Part shown: positions 6,931-8,429 of the stretch, in pieces | Numbering within the stretch: the first letter of the stretch is position 1 | Layout: every line of letters starts with the position of its first letter | Source of the DNA: JAUHWS01 sp964571805 | GTDB lineage: Bacteria > Patescibacteriota > Gracilibacteria > UM-FILTER-43-11 | Length of the DNA stretch: 8,429 nt | NCBI GenBank assembly: GCA_964571805.1 | Contig: CAZNDI010000050.1 | Span: 1-8,429 of the forward strand | Reading direction: 5' to 3' | Translations under genes and position numbers: made by a program | Notes under the pieces: model-generated | Told to the model about the DNA's origin: nothing | The model's database searches: none | Seen by the model: only the letters and a program-made list of their open reading frames with translations

Positions 6931-7623
6931 TTATTTGACAATAACGCTATTGAGATTTGCAATAGCCTGAATCTTTCCCATCCAAGAATGGTCCATGATT
7001 TTCCCTCCCGCAAAAATTCTCATGCCCCCAATGATCTGAGGGTTAACTTGAAATTCGGCAAAAGAAAAGGGATATTTTTCCAAAATATAAGAACGAATGG
7101 GAAGTCGTAGTTCTGAATCAAGTTCGACTGGAGTCTGAATCACAATAGAAGGCACTTCTTTTATATAAGATAAGCCTTCGTTGGCCATTGCTCCCACTTC
7201 TTGGTAAGTAGAACCCACCACAAAGTCTCTGACCGCTTGGTGCAGGGCTGATTGCCCCGGGAAAAAGTTCTCCAAAACTTTCAAACGCTCGGGCAAAGCC
7301 TCAAAGAAAAAAGAGATATTGAGCTGATCAAATTGACGAGAAAAATCGGTAGAAATGTAATAGGCTAGGACATTGATGAATTCATTTTTTGAATCTGCAT
7401 AAGCGCTTCTGTCAAAGACAGCAAGCGCTTGCTTTATTTCCTTCAAGAAATTATCCTCTGTCACTTTTGAAAAATAAGTCACAAAAATAACGGGATATGC
7501 CTCTGTAAAATGTTTTTGAAAGAGTTCTTGCCTATCCTTTTCATTCAAAGAAAAGAAATCTTTTTCTTTTTTTAGAAAGCCAATGAAGTCTTTAAGGGCG
7601 GCAACGCCCACATCTTTAAGCAT
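6931..7623 (-). CDS. atpH: F1F0 ATP synthase subunit delta (divergent)
   Basis: This 230-residue protein occupies the atpH position between subunits b and alpha. Delta links the b stalk to the top of the F1 hexamer. The C-terminal part is recognisable: VIQTPVELDSELR (161-173) corresponds to the strand and helix of the delta C-domain. NPQIIGGMRIFAGGKIMDHS (194-213) matches the family's DPxLIGG...DxS signature. The N-terminal part (about 1-150), where the six-helix bundle should be, shows little consensus. The protein is about 50 residues longer than the usual 175-180. The ATG at 7623 is 27 bp after the atpF stop without a Shine-Dalgarno; the stop is TAA, followed by the long repeat-bearing spacer before atpA. 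Identity rests on the C-terminal motif plus position. Confidence 0.88.
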   Translation of the reverse strand: MLKDVGVAALKDFIGFLKKEKDFFSLNEKDRQELFQKHFTEAYPVIFVTYFSKVTEDNFLKEIKQALAVFDRSAYADSKNEFINVLAYYISTDFSRQFDQLNISFFFEALPERLKVLENFFPGQSALHQAVRDFVVGSTYQEVGAMANEGLSYIKEVPSIVIQTPVELDSELRLPIRSYILEKYPFSFAEFQVNPQIIGGMRIFAGGKIMDHSWMGKIQAIANLNSVIVK

Positions 7624-7650
7624 TTATATTAATGATTGACGATTAGTAAA

Positions 7651-8148
7651 TCAATTTTTAAATTTTTCCCAAGACTTAGCCACACTGTTTTTAATGGTCT
7701 CCTGAGGGATCTCATTGGAAACAATATAAGTGATCATTCTTTGCGCCATGCCCAAAATTTCATTTTGAGCTGAATGAATGAGATCTGCTTTCTCTTTAGC
7801 AATAATAGCCTGAACCTCGTCTAACATTTTGGCTTTTTTGGCATCGATTTCGGCCTCAGCTTCTTTGCGCTTAGAATCAAGAGCTTTTCGAGTGTGAGCC
7901 AATTCTTGTTGAATTTTTTGGCTCATCTCCTCTCGTTCTTTTCTCATGGCTTCCTGCTGTTTCTCCATTTCAGTCTTCAAAAGATCCGCCTCAAGGAGGT
8001 TATTTTGAATTTGATTACGTCTCTCATCCAAGTAGCGAAGAATTTTGGGAATAACATACTTAGCCAAGATGAAGTAAATCACCCCCATGTTGACGACGTA
8101 GAGCAAAATGTTCCACGGATCAATGCCTAAATTTAATAGAGCTTCCAT
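7651..8148 (-). CDS. atpF: F1F0 ATP synthase subunit b (peripheral stalk)
   Basis: This 165-residue protein is anchored by one N-terminal membrane helix (about 12-33, WNILLYVVNMGVIYFILAKY). The family-like VIPKILRYLDERRNQI (32-47) follows, then a long highly charged helix (about 45-135, rich in K, E, Q and A) that dimerises as the stator. The length is typical (155-170). I chose the ATG at 8148. An in-frame TTG at 8166, 7 bp after atpE, would add MFNPFT and cannot be excluded; neither start has a Shine-Dalgarno. The stop is TGA (7651-7653), the only UGA stop in the window. One b gene is visible; a second b' gene does not appear between atpE and atpH. Confidence 0.95.
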   Translation of the reverse strand: MEALLNLGIDPWNILLYVVNMGVIYFILAKYVIPKILRYLDERRNQIQNNLLEADLLKTEMEKQQEAMRKEREEMSQKIQQELAHTRKALDSKRKEAEAEIDAKKAKMLDEVQAIIAKEKADLIHSAQNEILGMAQRMITYIVSNEIPQETIKNSVAKSWEKFKN

Positions 8149-8173
8149 AGTAAACGGATTAAACAAACCGAAA

Positions 8174-8404
8174 TTAAGCGACGAAAAGAATAATCAAAGC
8201 GATTACAAGTGAGTAGATACCAGTGGATTCTGCGATGGCATCCGCCACGATCATTTTAGGGAAAATGTTATCGGCGACACTTGGATTTCGCCCAATAGCT
8301 TCCATGGCTTTAGCTCCAATAAAACCTTCAGCTATAGCTGGACCAATTGAGCCAAGACCCATACATAGACCTGCGGCGATATATTTTGCTGCTTCTGCTT
8401 CCAT
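8174..8404 (-). CDS. atpE: F1F0 ATP synthase subunit c, predicted Na+-binding type
   Basis: This 76-residue hairpin protein forms the membrane rotor ring. TM1 is about 7-33, with GSIGPAIAEGFIGAKAMEAI at 18-37. The polar loop GRNPS (38-42) carries the conserved R-x-P, and TM2 is about 48-76. The ion-binding carboxylate is E59 in ADAIAESTGIYSLVIAL (54-70). Aligned to the Ilyobacter tartaricus Na+ site (Q32, V63, E65, S66, T67, Y70), the residues here are E26, I57, E59, S60, T61 and Y64. That is the Na+ ligand set with Glu in place of Gln, as in Fusobacterium nucleatum's two-carboxylate ring. D55 is a further acid one turn before E59. I checked the E26, E59, S60, T61 and Y64 codons in the DNA. 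The start is ATG with an A/T leader. Na+ coupling is inferred from these ligands. Confidence 0.97.
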   Translation of the reverse strand: MEAEAAKYIAAGLCMGLGSIGPAIAEGFIGAKAMEAIGRNPSVADNIFPKMIVADAIAESTGIYSLVIALIILFVA

Positions 8405-8429
8405 AATATAAAAATTAATGATAAATAAA
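8405..8429 (-). other. A/T-rich leader of atpE at the window edge
   Basis: These 25 bases upstream of the atpE start contain only one G or C in the mRNA sense (a C) and have no Shine-Dalgarno. No end of an upstream gene is visible, so the atpB stop, if atpB is there, lies beyond the window. Confidence 0.5.

Noticed and set aside
7624..7653. UGA might encode glycine (code 25): atpF would then extend nine sense codons past its UGA to a TAA directly abutting the atpH ATG.
   Set aside because: No in-frame UGA occurs in any of the nine genes, whose glycines are all GGN. In a UGA=Gly genome many would be expected, so the UGA is best read as a stop.
7894..8130. Hydrophobic 78-residue open frame on the + strand.
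   Set aside because: It is antisense to the lysine/glutamate-rich atpF coiled coil; leucine/phenylalanine richness is the expected mirror of such codons.

Overview
The window reads as a chromosomal housekeeping segment from a moderately AT-rich bacterium. It holds the 3' end of an isoleucyl-tRNA synthetase gene on the + strand (to 653). On the - strand lies a complete SulP-family anion transporter gene (659-2299), followed to the right by most of a canonical F-type ATP synthase operon. In transcription order (right to left) the operon runs atpE (c), atpF (b), atpH (delta), atpA (alpha), atpG (gamma), atpD (beta), atpC (epsilon). The gene for subunit a (atpB), which normally precedes atpE, would lie beyond the right edge. 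All catalytic signatures of alpha and beta are present, so the enzyme looks functional. No stretch of 300 bases lacks a gene.

Organism: the IleRS tail is of the type 2 (DUF5915-like) kind. The atp order is contiguous and canonical, and none of the eight visible gene starts has a Shine-Dalgarno sequence; the leaders are nearly pure A/T. Some spacers carry GC-rich or low-complexity repeat islets. Together these suggest an uncultured candidate-phylum lineage, perhaps Patescibacteria/CPR (Peregrinibacteria- or Gracilibacteria-like), but this is a low-to-moderate confidence inference. UGA appears once, as the probable atpF stop, and never in frame inside a gene, so the standard bacterial code applies rather than the UGA=Gly code of Gracilibacteria.

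The most informative feature is in subunit c. It combines a TM1 glutamate (E26) with a TM2 E-S-T-x-x-Y motif (E59, S60, T61, Y64), the pattern of the two-carboxylate Na+-binding rotor ring described from Fusobacterium nucleatum. An additional acid, D55, lies one helical turn before E59. This predicts Na+ rather than H+ coupling.

atpA is flanked by the two longest spacers inside the operon (130 and 106 bp). Both contain GC-rich, fold-prone sequence, and one also has a heptad/inverted repeat. The other spacers within the operon are 20-37 bp of A/T-rich DNA. These elements may be dispersed repeats, or may help set the unequal subunit stoichiometry. The SulP gene and ileS converge with only 5 bp between their stop codons. 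I do not see a previously undescribed multi-gene system here.
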